DNA of 29,666 nucleotides from a virus: positions 1 to 29,666 of the IMG/VR virus record IMGVR_UViG_3300017788_000120. One strand, 5' to 3'. Below are positions 7,367-13,819 of this stretch, one piece after another; position 1 is the first letter of the stretch; each line of letters starts with the position of its first letter. The notes under the pieces are model-generated. The model was given only the letters and a program-made list of their open reading frames with translations, searched no databases and was not told the origin of the DNA. Both the position numbers and the translations under genes were made by a program.

Positions 7367-7902
7367 TTTAATTTTTCCCACACTTTCATATATTTAGCAT
7401 GGGTGATATTTTTTTCTAATTCTTCCATACTAAACTTGTATCTATGTGTTGCTTCATGTAACTTATCATCAATAATTGATATTTCGTCCACCTTTTTATT
7501 TTTTAATAGATTTGTAGACATTTTTTTGTAGAACTGAATATCATCGTAATTTTTTGCTACCTGTTTATCTTTTTCTAAAATGGTTGATGCTATTTTATTA
7601 TGTTTAGTATAGGTAAGTAAACTATAAAGTATGCCCGCATATTTACTATAAAATACATGTATGATTTTTTCGTTGTCATATACCTGATACATGTTTTTGT
7701 TGATTGTTTTAACGAATAATCCACCTATATATAGAGTATGTTCATCAAACTCTAGACATACTGGAAATTCACCATGTTTAAGTTTTTCTAGTTCTTTATA
7801 TACCCAATTGTCTAATTGTTTTACTGCGTTGTCTACTAATTTTTTACCTATTTGGTCTTTTGTAGACGACCCGTCCTTGATCTTTTGTTCGTTGTAATAC
7901 AT
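7363..7902 (-). CDS. Conserved phage protein of unknown function, 179 residues
   Basis: Start chosen at the ATG at 7902 (MYYNEQKIK); an in-frame TTG at 7926 is a weaker alternative. The protein is highly charged and Lys-rich, with a mid-region of beta strands (CLEFDEHTLYIGGLFVKTI, QVYDNEKIIHVFYSKYAGI) flanked by helices. No transmembrane segment or catalytic motif is recognised. It overlaps its upstream neighbour by 59 bases and its downstream neighbour by four (ATGA), so it belongs to the same translationally coupled set of small genes. Confidence 0.7.
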   Translation of the reverse strand: MYYNEQKIKDGSSTKDQIGKKLVDNAVKQLDNWVYKELEKLKHGEFPVCLEFDEHTLYIGGLFVKTINKNMYQVYDNEKIIHVFYSKYAGILYSLLTYTKHNKIASTILEKDKQVAKNYDDIQFYKKMSTNLLKNKKVDEISIIDDKLHEATHRYKFSMEELEKNITHAKYMKVWEKLK

Positions 7903-8056
7903 TTTTATTAACCAGTTGATTAGCAATCAAAATTTGTCTCTCCGATAAATCTGATTTGAATTTTTGAATATCATCTTTGTGAAACTTAAGTAAGAAATCC
8001 GCCTCTTCATTAGTTAGGGCGATATTTAAATTGTTTGTTAGTTCTACGATTTTCAT
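7844..8056 (-). CDS. Small phage protein, possible winged-helix fold
   Basis: 70 residues. It reads as three helices and a short hairpin: EEADFLLKFHKDDIQKF, LSERQILIANQLVNKNVLQRT, then GRVVYKR. This order resembles a small winged-helix DNA-binding domain (ERQ...ANQLVxxxxLxRTxDQGRVVY), but it is a visual likeness only. The ATG overlaps the preceding stop in an ATGA at 8053-8056. A role as a small regulator or as a structural peptide are both open. Confidence 0.65.
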   Translation of the reverse strand: MKIVELTNNLNIALTNEEADFLLKFHKDDIQKFKSDLSERQILIANQLVNKNVLQRTKDQGRVVYKRPNR

Positions 8057-8355
8057 TGTATTTTAGTTATAACTTGCCAGCCCAAAAAGCCAATAATAGA
8101 TATCAATGTAGTAATAATTCCAACGCCCCAGCTTATTAATTGATTATTTCTTTTTTGCTGCATAGCAACTATCATTTTTTTAATTTCATCTAGAACATCT
8201 TCTACCGATGTCATTTTTGCGTCTAATTTTTTTTCAACATCAGTAACTCTACGTTCAACGGTATCCAGTTTATTGTCTAGATTTTTATATCGTTCAGCAC
8301 ATAGTTCCACATGAGCCTCCAAATTCTTTTTTTCTATATCAGTTGTCGTAGTCAT
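8053..8355 (-). CDS. Small coiled-coil protein with C-terminal membrane anchor
   Basis: 100 residues from the ATG at 8355 (an upstream in-frame GTG at 8370 would add five). The first 70 residues are a heptad-like coiled coil (NLEAHVELCAERYKNLDNKLDTVERRVTDVEKKLDAKM). Residues near 78-97 form one hydrophobic segment (ISWGVGIITTLISIIGFLGWQVI) followed by KIQ. This topology resembles XhlA-like haemolysin/holin-associated proteins and other phage membrane coiled-coil proteins. A role in lysis or membrane attachment is therefore possible but unproven. A late-promoter core GATAAATA sits about 30 bases upstream. Confidence 0.75.
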   Translation of the reverse strand: MTTTTDIEKKNLEAHVELCAERYKNLDNKLDTVERRVTDVEKKLDAKMTSVEDVLDEIKKMIVAMQQKRNNQLISWGVGIITTLISIIGFLGWQVITKIQ

Positions 8356-8381
8356 AGTTAAAAAATTCACATATACAAAAA

Positions 8382-8819
8382 TTATTTATCAAAGTCTTGA
8401 ATTATAGGACTAACAAAATGTAGATTTTTCAATGAACCCACAGTGTGAGTTAACGGTAGCATAAATCTAGCAGTTTCTTCTAATCCTAATATCATGGGAA
8501 TTTGATCGCAGTCTTTTATTAGTAATTCTTCCGTGTATATATTCGCTTCACTGTAGAATCCAAACGCCCAGATAGTTTGAGATTGAGCGTAAAAATTACC
8601 AAATATAGGTGGCCTAACAATATCAAAATCTTCAATTTTTTCAGGATATGTAATTATTTCTATTTGTGTTTTTAATGATAGTGCTTGAACAAGTGATTCC
8701 CAGTTTCGCTGTTGATTTCGTTCTAGTGATTCACCACGTGTAATTCCTGTACTAGTAATATCAATAAGAGATATACCTATCCAGGCATTTTCAGTGTTAA
8801 GAATCTTAGAGATATTCAT
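8382..8819 (-). CDS. Conserved phage protein of unknown function, 145 residues
   Basis: Mixed alpha/beta protein with no recognised family. It begins MNISKILNTENAWIGISLIDITSTGITRGESLERNQQRNWESLVQ, with a beta-strand/loop and a helix, and contains several hydrophobic strands (IEIITYP, TIWAFGFYS) and an MLGL-type helix near 115. There is no signal peptide or membrane span. The gene is isolated from its upstream neighbour by a terminator and must have its own promoter; CTAAATA at 8825-8831 is the only candidate seen, although it leaves almost no leader. A structural accessory or small enzyme are both possible. Confidence 0.7.
   Translation of the reverse strand: MNISKILNTENAWIGISLIDITSTGITRGESLERNQQRNWESLVQALSLKTQIEIITYPEKIEDFDIVRPPIFGNFYAQSQTIWAFGFYSEANIYTEELLIKDCDQIPMILGLEETARFMLPLTHTVGSLKNLHFVSPIIQDFDK
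8383..8390 (-). promoter_or_regulatory. Late-promoter core GATAAATA
   Basis: Minus-strand GATAAATA overlaps the stop codon (TAA) of the gene at 8382-8819 and lies 28 bases before the start of the coiled-coil membrane protein gene. It is identical to the core in the loop upstream of the endonuclease gene. Confidence 0.55.
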
Positions 8820-8824
8820 TGAAA

Positions 8825-8831
8825 TATTTAG
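8825..8831 (-). promoter_or_regulatory. Possible late-promoter core CTAAATA
   Basis: Minus-strand CTAAATA lies between the terminator at 8839-8862 and the ATG at 8819. A start point six or seven bases downstream would fall at the start codon, so either the transcript is nearly leaderless or this core is fortuitous. Confidence 0.35.
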
Positions 8832-8838
8832 TTCAATG

Positions 8839-8862
8839 AAAAAGGGGACAATAAATGTCCCC
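8839..8862 (-). terminator. Rho-independent terminator of the 129-residue virion-like gene
   Basis: GGGGACA (8844-8850) and TGTCCCC (8856-8862) form a perfect GC-rich 7-bp stem with a five-base loop. On the minus strand it is followed by five T (8843-8839). It stands 23 bases after the stop of 8885-9274 and is the clearest terminator in the window. Confidence 0.88.
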
Positions 8863-8884
8863 TACATTCTAGATTAAGTTAAAA

Positions 8885-9274
8885 TCAAGAAGTTGCTAGC
8901 TTGAAGCCAACGTTTGTGATACCGTTAACACCGATGGTGGTAATACCAGCGCCAGATAGTGCGGTATTAGCATTAGCAGCAGTGAAAGAAGTTAGATCAC
9001 CTTCTTCTACCATGACGCTGAGTAGAGCGGTGTCTACTTGATAAGCAAGTAGAGTGGTGGTTGTGCCTAGCCAACGAAGTAGAACTTCGACTGACTCACC
9101 AGTGCCCATCTGAGTAGCAACGCTGGCGTTTGCTGTGATGCCTAGGCAAACTACTGGCTTGCCGATACCGGTGCTGATAGGTACACCAGTTGAAGTTGCT
9201 TCTGTGCTGAACGCGATATTGCCAACGCTAACAACATTTTGTGCGTTACCATTTGTACGAGTAAAAACTGCCAT
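8885..9274 (-). CDS. Probable abundant small virion protein, 129 residues
   Basis: Small, almost Lys-free, Ala/Thr/Gly/Val-rich protein beginning MAVFTRTNGNAQNV and consisting of short beta strands (GKPVVCLGITANASVATQMG, VEVLLRWLGTTTTLLAYQVD). It lacks enzyme motifs, signal peptide and membrane spans. It has its own late-promoter core (GCTAAATA), a strong ribosome site (AAAGGAAAAAG) and its own terminator, so it is a monocistronic, highly expressed late gene. Its codon use looks smoother and its G+C higher than neighbouring small genes, also consistent with high expression. The opening MAVFT-x-x-NG-x-AQ recalls small structural proteins of marine T4-like phages. Head decoration or tail/sheath accessory are possible; mass spectrometry of virions would settle it. 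Confidence 0.8.
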   Translation of the reverse strand: MAVFTRTNGNAQNVVSVGNIAFSTEATSTGVPISTGIGKPVVCLGITANASVATQMGTGESVEVLLRWLGTTTTLLAYQVDTALLSVMVEEGDLTSFTAANANTALSGAGITTIGVNGITNVGFKLATS

Positions 9275-9315
9275 TTTCTTTTTCCTTTAAAGTTTCTGCG
9301 ATATTCGCATACTAT

Positions 9316-9323
9316 TATTTAGC
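9316..9323 (-). promoter_or_regulatory. Late-promoter core GCTAAATA
   Basis: Minus-strand GCTAAATA, 41 bases before the ATG at 9274. It is flanked by ATTTGC and GCGAAT, which can pair (one G-U) around a 13-base loop holding the core. It feeds the monocistronic gene ended by the terminator at 8839-8862. Confidence 0.65.
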
Positions 9324-9340
9324 AAATTCAAAAAATATCG

Positions 9341-10420
9341 TCAATGTTCCTTGGAAAAATGCGCTATACCAAAGTTGGGGTTAATTAATTTAATCAATCC
9401 CTTGCTAGTTGGGAATACCACACCTTCGCCGCCTGGACCAGCAACTGTTTCTTGTTTGAAGCCCTGAACTTGATTTTCAAATGCTCGTACCACTGCGACT
9501 TTAGCATCAAAGATACTTTTCCATATAGCATTTAACGCCATCAACCCATCACGATTTTGCGGCAGATAACCATTGCCATCACCAACCAAGTTAGTATATT
9601 GCTTCTTGTTAGCATTTTGCTGTAGCCATGTCGGTAAATCATCAGTTGTTTGTTTAGTACGTACATGATTAAGATACTGAGCAATCAACTTACGGGCCAC
9701 ATTGTCTAATCCACCAATGAATTTATCGCTTGCGGCACCATATTGCGATACCGTGGCAATTGCTTTACGAACAACAGCCAATAAAGCATTTTTATTTGGC
9801 AGTTCAAAACTATTACCAGCGTTAGGAGAAATAACGGCTACATTGCTACGATTAGTCATTGCTGATTTACCATCCCATGGTGCACCATCATATTCATGAA
9901 CTACCAGTAGCGCAACTTTACCTTGTAACAATTTCCCTAGATACGAATCTTCTGGAACTGTATACTTGACTGTAGTGGGACTAAACACATATGCGCCATT
10001 CTCTGATTTCAATCCAGTAGGATTAATAGCCATCAAATCACCCTTAAATACACCTGGGGAATTGCCAACGTTTTTCTTTAGTCCATCCCACAGTGTTTCT
10101 ATTTTGCCATACAAATCAGCACGATCAGCACCGCGTTTAGCGTCGTATTCACGCCAACCTTCTGGACTTGTGGGATATACACCTTTTGCTGGCATATATT
10201 TGTCTGTTATGAAAAATTCACCACGCTCGTTATTGCCGAAATACAGTGCGATGCCACCATCCCACTTGATAGTACCACTGCTTGGATTATCAACAATTTC
10301 TTCTAATGCCAATGCTGCCTGCATTGCTTCGTCAGACCCCAAAAATATAGCATCTTCTGGGTGCGGTATTCTTGGACCATCGCCTATTGCTTCGGCAAGA
10401 TATTCAACAAATCGTTTCAT
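9341..10420 (-). CDS. Ligase-fold (covalent nucleotidyltransferase) protein with complete KxDG
   Basis: 359 residues. Motifs of the DNA/RNA ligase and capping-enzyme superfamily are visible in order: TIKWDGGIALYFG with motif I K52-W-D-G55, GVFKGDLMAINP (residues 123-134, motif III-like), GGEGVVFPTS with E332 (motif IV) and GLIKLINP with K344 (motif V). K52 would be the residue that is adenylated or guanylated. The first 50 residues (PHPEDAIFLGSDEAMQAALALEEI) form a helical prefix. No OB-fold or DNA-binding appendage is evident. It lies next to a polymerase-beta-type nucleotidyltransferase and a paralogue lacking the lysine. AAGGAT precedes the ATG. Substrate unknown; a polynucleotide ligase or an adenylating enzyme acting on protein or RNA are alternatives. 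I believe related uncharacterised proteins occur in cyanophages. Confidence 0.7.
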   Translation of the reverse strand: MKRFVEYLAEAIGDGPRIPHPEDAIFLGSDEAMQAALALEEIVDNPSSGTIKWDGGIALYFGNNERGEFFITDKYMPAKGVYPTSPEGWREYDAKRGADRADLYGKIETLWDGLKKNVGNSPGVFKGDLMAINPTGLKSENGAYVFSPTTVKYTVPEDSYLGKLLQGKVALLVVHEYDGAPWDGKSAMTNRSNVAVISPNAGNSFELPNKNALLAVVRKAIATVSQYGAASDKFIGGLDNVARKLIAQYLNHVRTKQTTDDLPTWLQQNANKKQYTNLVGDGNGYLPQNRDGLMALNAIWKSIFDAKVAVVRAFENQVQGFKQETVAGPGGEGVVFPTSKGLIKLINPNFGIAHFSKEH

Positions 10421-10428
10421 GGTAATCC

Positions 10429-11229
10429 TTATCTATCAACAGTATCAATCAAGTGTCTTAGCCAACGTATAGATCCTACTTCTAGTGACTCTGGCAACAT
10501 AACACCTTCTTTGCCTAGTGTTTCACGGGCAGCAGCAGTTAACTTATCATAGTCAGGACGAGGTCTTATTTTCTTGAGAATGTTTTCAGTTGTCTCAATA
10601 TCAGCCGCAACTGCGTCAGGACCTAATAATGCTTTAGCAATTTCTGTGGGATTCTTAGTTATAGTCTGATCAGTTTGAGGATCTATTAGAGCGTTTTTGT
10701 AACTGTACTTATAGTTTTGCGCTCTAGCGATACTGGCTAACAATACGTGTCTGTGCATACCACGATATGAACTATCTGCTAGACCGCCGCGCATACTCCA
10801 TTGCTGCCACTTTGGATCACCACTGAACATAAAATCAGCCTGAACATAGCCATTCTTTTCGTCACCCATAATTGGCGCTCTGAAATGAACATTGTCGCCT
10901 GCTAGTTGAATCCAGTTAGCACGATCAACTTTGGTATTCATGATGTCATTTTGTGATATGCCAGAATTAAGTGCCCATTGAATCAATCTGTTTTTTAGTT
11001 GTTCTTTAGTGATCTCTGATTCGCTGACACTCAAATCTAAATCACCACTACTAGGTTTACGTCCAGTAGTGCCTAGCCATTTTACAGGATATCCAGCATC
11101 ATCAACATCACTTGTAAAATCTAATCCAGTGATTTTCTCTAGCCACTTAACCGTAGGCATAATCTCTTCACGATTGATTCTACGGCACATTAAACTGCCG
11201 TCTGCTAATTTAAATACGTTCTGACTCAT
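10429..11229 (-). CDS. Polymerase-beta-superfamily nucleotidyltransferase
   Basis: 266 residues. TTGRKPSSGDLDLSVS (residues 54-69) supplies a G-x(6)-S-G-D63-L-D65 motif, the paired metal-binding carboxylates of the polymerase-beta nucleotidyltransferase fold, and GYVQADFMFSGD supplies the third carboxylate D132 on a following strand. The region after it (QQWSMRGGLADSSYRGMHRHVLLASIAR, helical) and the C-terminus (ESLEVGSIRWLRHLIDTVDR) would form the helical cap. Reaction would be transfer of a nucleotide to RNA, protein or a small molecule; the acceptor cannot be deduced. It ends nine bases before the KxDG protein gene starts and begins three bases after the RWDG paralogue ends, so the three proteins are produced together and may work as one system. 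Confidence 0.72.
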   Translation of the reverse strand: MSQNVFKLADGSLMCRRINREEIMPTVKWLEKITGLDFTSDVDDAGYPVKWLGTTGRKPSSGDLDLSVSESEITKEQLKNRLIQWALNSGISQNDIMNTKVDRANWIQLAGDNVHFRAPIMGDEKNGYVQADFMFSGDPKWQQWSMRGGLADSSYRGMHRHVLLASIARAQNYKYSYKNALIDPQTDQTITKNPTEIAKALLGPDAVAADIETTENILKKIRPRPDYDKLTAAARETLGKEGVMLPESLEVGSIRWLRHLIDTVDR

Positions 11230-11231
11230 AA

Positions 11232-12437
11232 TTAACGCTCACTGTATTCTATATTAGTTACCAATCTAACTATCCCGCGATCATGCCCAATAGCAACAAA
11301 CCCACCCGGTACGTTTATTTTGTAACCGTCATTGTCCTTGACGAAAACTCCAGTGTTTTCAACCTGTTTCATTTTATCAACAATCAACGTTTTTAACTCA
11401 ATCAGTTTTTTGTATACAGAAAATACACCTAGCATGGCGTTTAGATTATCTCCGATAAATTGTTCAACTTTTGCTGCTTTTTCAGCACTTTTAGGATCTT
11501 TTTCTGAATTTTGTTCTACATACTTGTCTTTATAATAGTTAATAAACTCACGAATCAATCGCATAGGATCAATCATCAATTCCCTGTCATTCATGTTATC
11601 ATGAACGAACTTACGCACATACTCAGAAAAATCTGCGTTATTGATTATTGAGTTGAATTTTATGCCATCAATTTTAGTAACCGTGGAAGCACCTTTTCGT
11701 AGCCCAATTAACACACGAGCATTTTCTTCTGGGGTAAAACTAGCAACACCTGTATAGTCCTTGTAATGTTCGTCATCAATCCATACATTTTTGACTTGTT
11801 TTAGTCCAGAAATGTTTGCTTCCATGTTAGGCATCATGTTTGTTAAACTGTTACCTTCATATGCTGTATGAAATGATATTCCGATTTTGGCTTGACTTAT
11901 TCTATTTCCTAATTCACTATCGACTATCACCGCATATGTAGTGTTATTAGGTGTGAATGTGTAAGTTTGTTTGCCATCTGTGTTAGATATTAAGATCGTA
12001 TCGTCTGTAAACAATAAATTACCCGCGATTACATTTCCTATTCTCAATGATGGCAAATACTTTAATGCTGCTTTTAGTTGTTTGGTAACTATGTCATCAT
12101 AGCCATAAAATTTATATATGTCTGCTTTTGATTTACAGACTGCTTCTTTTGTTTGTAATGCTTGCTCAGTGCCAACAAAGAAATTACCATCTTCTGGATC
12201 GATACCACAAATGATTGTAGTCGAACCATCCCAACGTGCTTTTACTTTGCCTATTTTGCCCTGTCCAGTAGCAAACATACGACGTAAATTTTCAATGTAG
12301 GTAAAAGCACGTTTTGCGCCATTAAATCCTTCACTGAAGATCAAATCTTCTAGATGCTCTATGTGAAAATCTTTACCGTTTTTGGCTTCTTGTAGCAACC
12401 ATTTAGGAGATTTGTTTTCTACTTCAAATAATTTCAT
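11232..12437 (-). CDS. Ligase-fold paralogue lacking the motif I lysine
   Basis: 401 residues. It shares layout with the protein at 9341-10420: a helical prefix with HIEHLEDLIFSEGFNGAKRA, then KARWDGSTTIICGIDPEDGNFFVGTEQ. Here the motif I position is R68-W-D-G71, so Arg replaces the nucleotide-accepting Lys (K66 is two residues off). Later parts give possible motif IV (KIDGIKFNSI) and a long helical C-terminus (residues about 285-365, Lys/Glu-rich). It is either a pseudoenzyme that binds a nucleotide or partner without covalent chemistry, or the nucleophile has moved. CAGGAA precedes the ATG. Homology to the neighbour is judged by eye and is moderate. Confidence 0.65.
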   Translation of the reverse strand: MKLFEVENKSPKWLLQEAKNGKDFHIEHLEDLIFSEGFNGAKRAFTYIENLRRMFATGQGKIGKVKARWDGSTTIICGIDPEDGNFFVGTEQALQTKEAVCKSKADIYKFYGYDDIVTKQLKAALKYLPSLRIGNVIAGNLLFTDDTILISNTDGKQTYTFTPNNTTYAVIVDSELGNRISQAKIGISFHTAYEGNSLTNMMPNMEANISGLKQVKNVWIDDEHYKDYTGVASFTPEENARVLIGLRKGASTVTKIDGIKFNSIINNADFSEYVRKFVHDNMNDRELMIDPMRLIREFINYYKDKYVEQNSEKDPKSAEKAAKVEQFIGDNLNAMLGVFSVYKKLIELKTLIVDKMKQVENTGVFVKDNDGYKINVPGGFVAIGHDRGIVRLVTNIEYSER

Positions 12438-12452
12438 TATGATATTCCTGGC

Positions 12453-13529
12453 TTACTCTAATGTTTCCGCTTCAAAATCTGCAGGTGTTGGAATTATTGG
12501 CTGACTTAAATATTGAGTATATAAAAATGCTAAATTTTGATCGCGTTGTACTTGAAACATATCTCCATGTGGCGGTACTGGAACTTTTGTTGGCATTCTG
12601 GATGTACTTGACCCAGTATAATCCGATACATAAATGCCATTTTTTCTTATCACAACTGTGTTAGTCATGGTAGGAGTCATATATCTGAAATCTATTTCTT
12701 GATTATCTTCTAAACTATTTTGTAGTTCTCGCATTTTCTGAGCATTTTGTAAATCAACAACACCTGTTGGCGAAGGTTCTCCTGCAGATTTATATACTTC
12801 ATATATAGCGTTTAATGCTACGGGATGTACTATTTTGAACATTGATCCATGTGGAACAATATTTTCTTTTGAATTAGGATCTCCAGGGGTGCCATCGGGA
12901 TTCGGAGGTTTTGGAATATCCTTCGAAGAATAAACTACAATTTTATTGTTTATATTTCTAATTACGATATTTGTAGTTGTCCCTAATATATTTACACCTG
13001 TTAATTTAATTTCCATATCAGGCTTTAAATCTTTATCAGATATTAAATCACCTAGTTTGTTGACTCCATAATTATCTGATGTATATTCTACTTTATTATC
13101 AATTTTTATTAACGTTTCAGCACGTTTTTTTGCCGCCAATTCAAATAATGCCATTATAGATCTTTGATCCCACATTGTCGGTGGGCTTTTCTTTTTTTCT
13201 TCACCTATTAATTTTTGAATCTCAGATCCAATGTCTGCTTGAGTATCTGCTCTCTCACCTCCGGTCATATAGGCAAAAATATAACTATATAAGTTATTTC
13301 TAATTAAATCTTGAACACCTGGGTCTCTTATTGAATTTAAATCTCTAATGTTTATTGGAGGATTCATCGCCAATAATCTTTTCGCAAAATCTTCAAACCC
13401 ACGAACCGCAACTTCTTTAATGACTTTTGGATGATTTCTTAATTCTACCTCACCAGATTTCACTTGTCGATATGCATCCTTTATGCGAGATAAAACGCTC
13501 TCAGAAATGGTAGATTTACTTGCTTTCAT
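12453..13529 (-). CDS. Conserved phage protein of unknown function with a duplicated beta module
   Basis: 358 residues. A helical N-terminal third (SRIKDAYRQVKSGEVELRNHPKVIKEVAVRGFEDFAKRLL) is followed by two similar segments. Each pairs a strand-rich piece around an IR-x-N core (TNIVIRNINNKIVVYSS; NTVVIRKNGIYVSDY) with a Pro/His turn and a hydrophobic helix (IVPHGSMFKIVHPVALNAIYEVY; PVPPHGDMFQVQRDQNLAFLYTQYL). The PHGxMF motif therefore occurs twice, about 100 residues apart, which suggests an internal duplication. I know no function for it. It begins the run leading into the nucleotidyltransferase cassette and overlaps the preceding gene by 14 bases. Confidence 0.72.
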   Translation of the reverse strand: MKASKSTISESVLSRIKDAYRQVKSGEVELRNHPKVIKEVAVRGFEDFAKRLLAMNPPINIRDLNSIRDPGVQDLIRNNLYSYIFAYMTGGERADTQADIGSEIQKLIGEEKKKSPPTMWDQRSIMALFELAAKKRAETLIKIDNKVEYTSDNYGVNKLGDLISDKDLKPDMEIKLTGVNILGTTTNIVIRNINNKIVVYSSKDIPKPPNPDGTPGDPNSKENIVPHGSMFKIVHPVALNAIYEVYKSAGEPSPTGVVDLQNAQKMRELQNSLEDNQEIDFRYMTPTMTNTVVIRKNGIYVSDYTGSSTSRMPTKVPVPPHGDMFQVQRDQNLAFLYTQYLSQPIIPTPADFEAETLE

Positions 13530-13767
13530 TTTGTATCCTTTTCACACCACGAGAAAACTTTGTAGTGTCCTGATTTCTAATACTATTCAGTAATCTACGT
13601 TCTAGTTCATCAGCCTGTTCGGCGCTGTAGTTTTCTTTGATAAAATTAATCAAATTAATAGCGCCCTGTATTACATGCTGGGCTCTTGATTCTATAATCG
13701 CACTTTTATCTTTTTGGATTTTTAATGAATCTAATTCTTCCAAAATACTACGAGTTTTTCTTTGCAA
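13516..13767 (-). CDS. Small helical phage protein of unknown function, TTG start
   Basis: 83 residues, almost entirely helical and charged (RSILEELDSLKIQKDKSAIIESRAQHVIQGAINLINFI, then AEQADELERRLLNSI). No in-frame ATG exists; TTG at 13767 preceded by GGAG at a suitable distance is the likely start. It is the first gene after a late-promoter core located 31 bases upstream, and its end overlaps the next gene by 14 bases. Similar small proteins occur in marine T4-like phages as far as I recall; function unknown. Confidence 0.7.
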   Translation of the reverse strand: MQRKTRSILEELDSLKIQKDKSAIIESRAQHVIQGAINLINFIKENYSAEQADELERRLLNSIRNQDTTKFSRGVKRIQNESK

Positions 13768-13789
13768 AATATAGCTCCAAGTTAATATA

Positions 13790-13814
13790 CTATTACATAT
13801 TTATTCAGTAATAG
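13790..13814 (-). promoter_or_regulatory. Late-promoter core GAATAAATA inside a 7-bp inverted repeat
   Basis: CTATTAC (13790-13796) and GTAATAG (13808-13814) are perfect complements around an 11-base loop that carries minus-strand GAATAAATA (13806-13798). It lies in the 52-base gap after the helicase gene and would start transcription of the 13.8-9.3 kb block. Confidence 0.6.
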
Positions 13815-13819
13815 ATAAA

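Noticed and set aside
9966-10472. 168-residue plus-strand frame opposite the KxDG protein
   Set aside because: Antisense shadow; it contains no recognisable motif and would span two genes read on the other strand.
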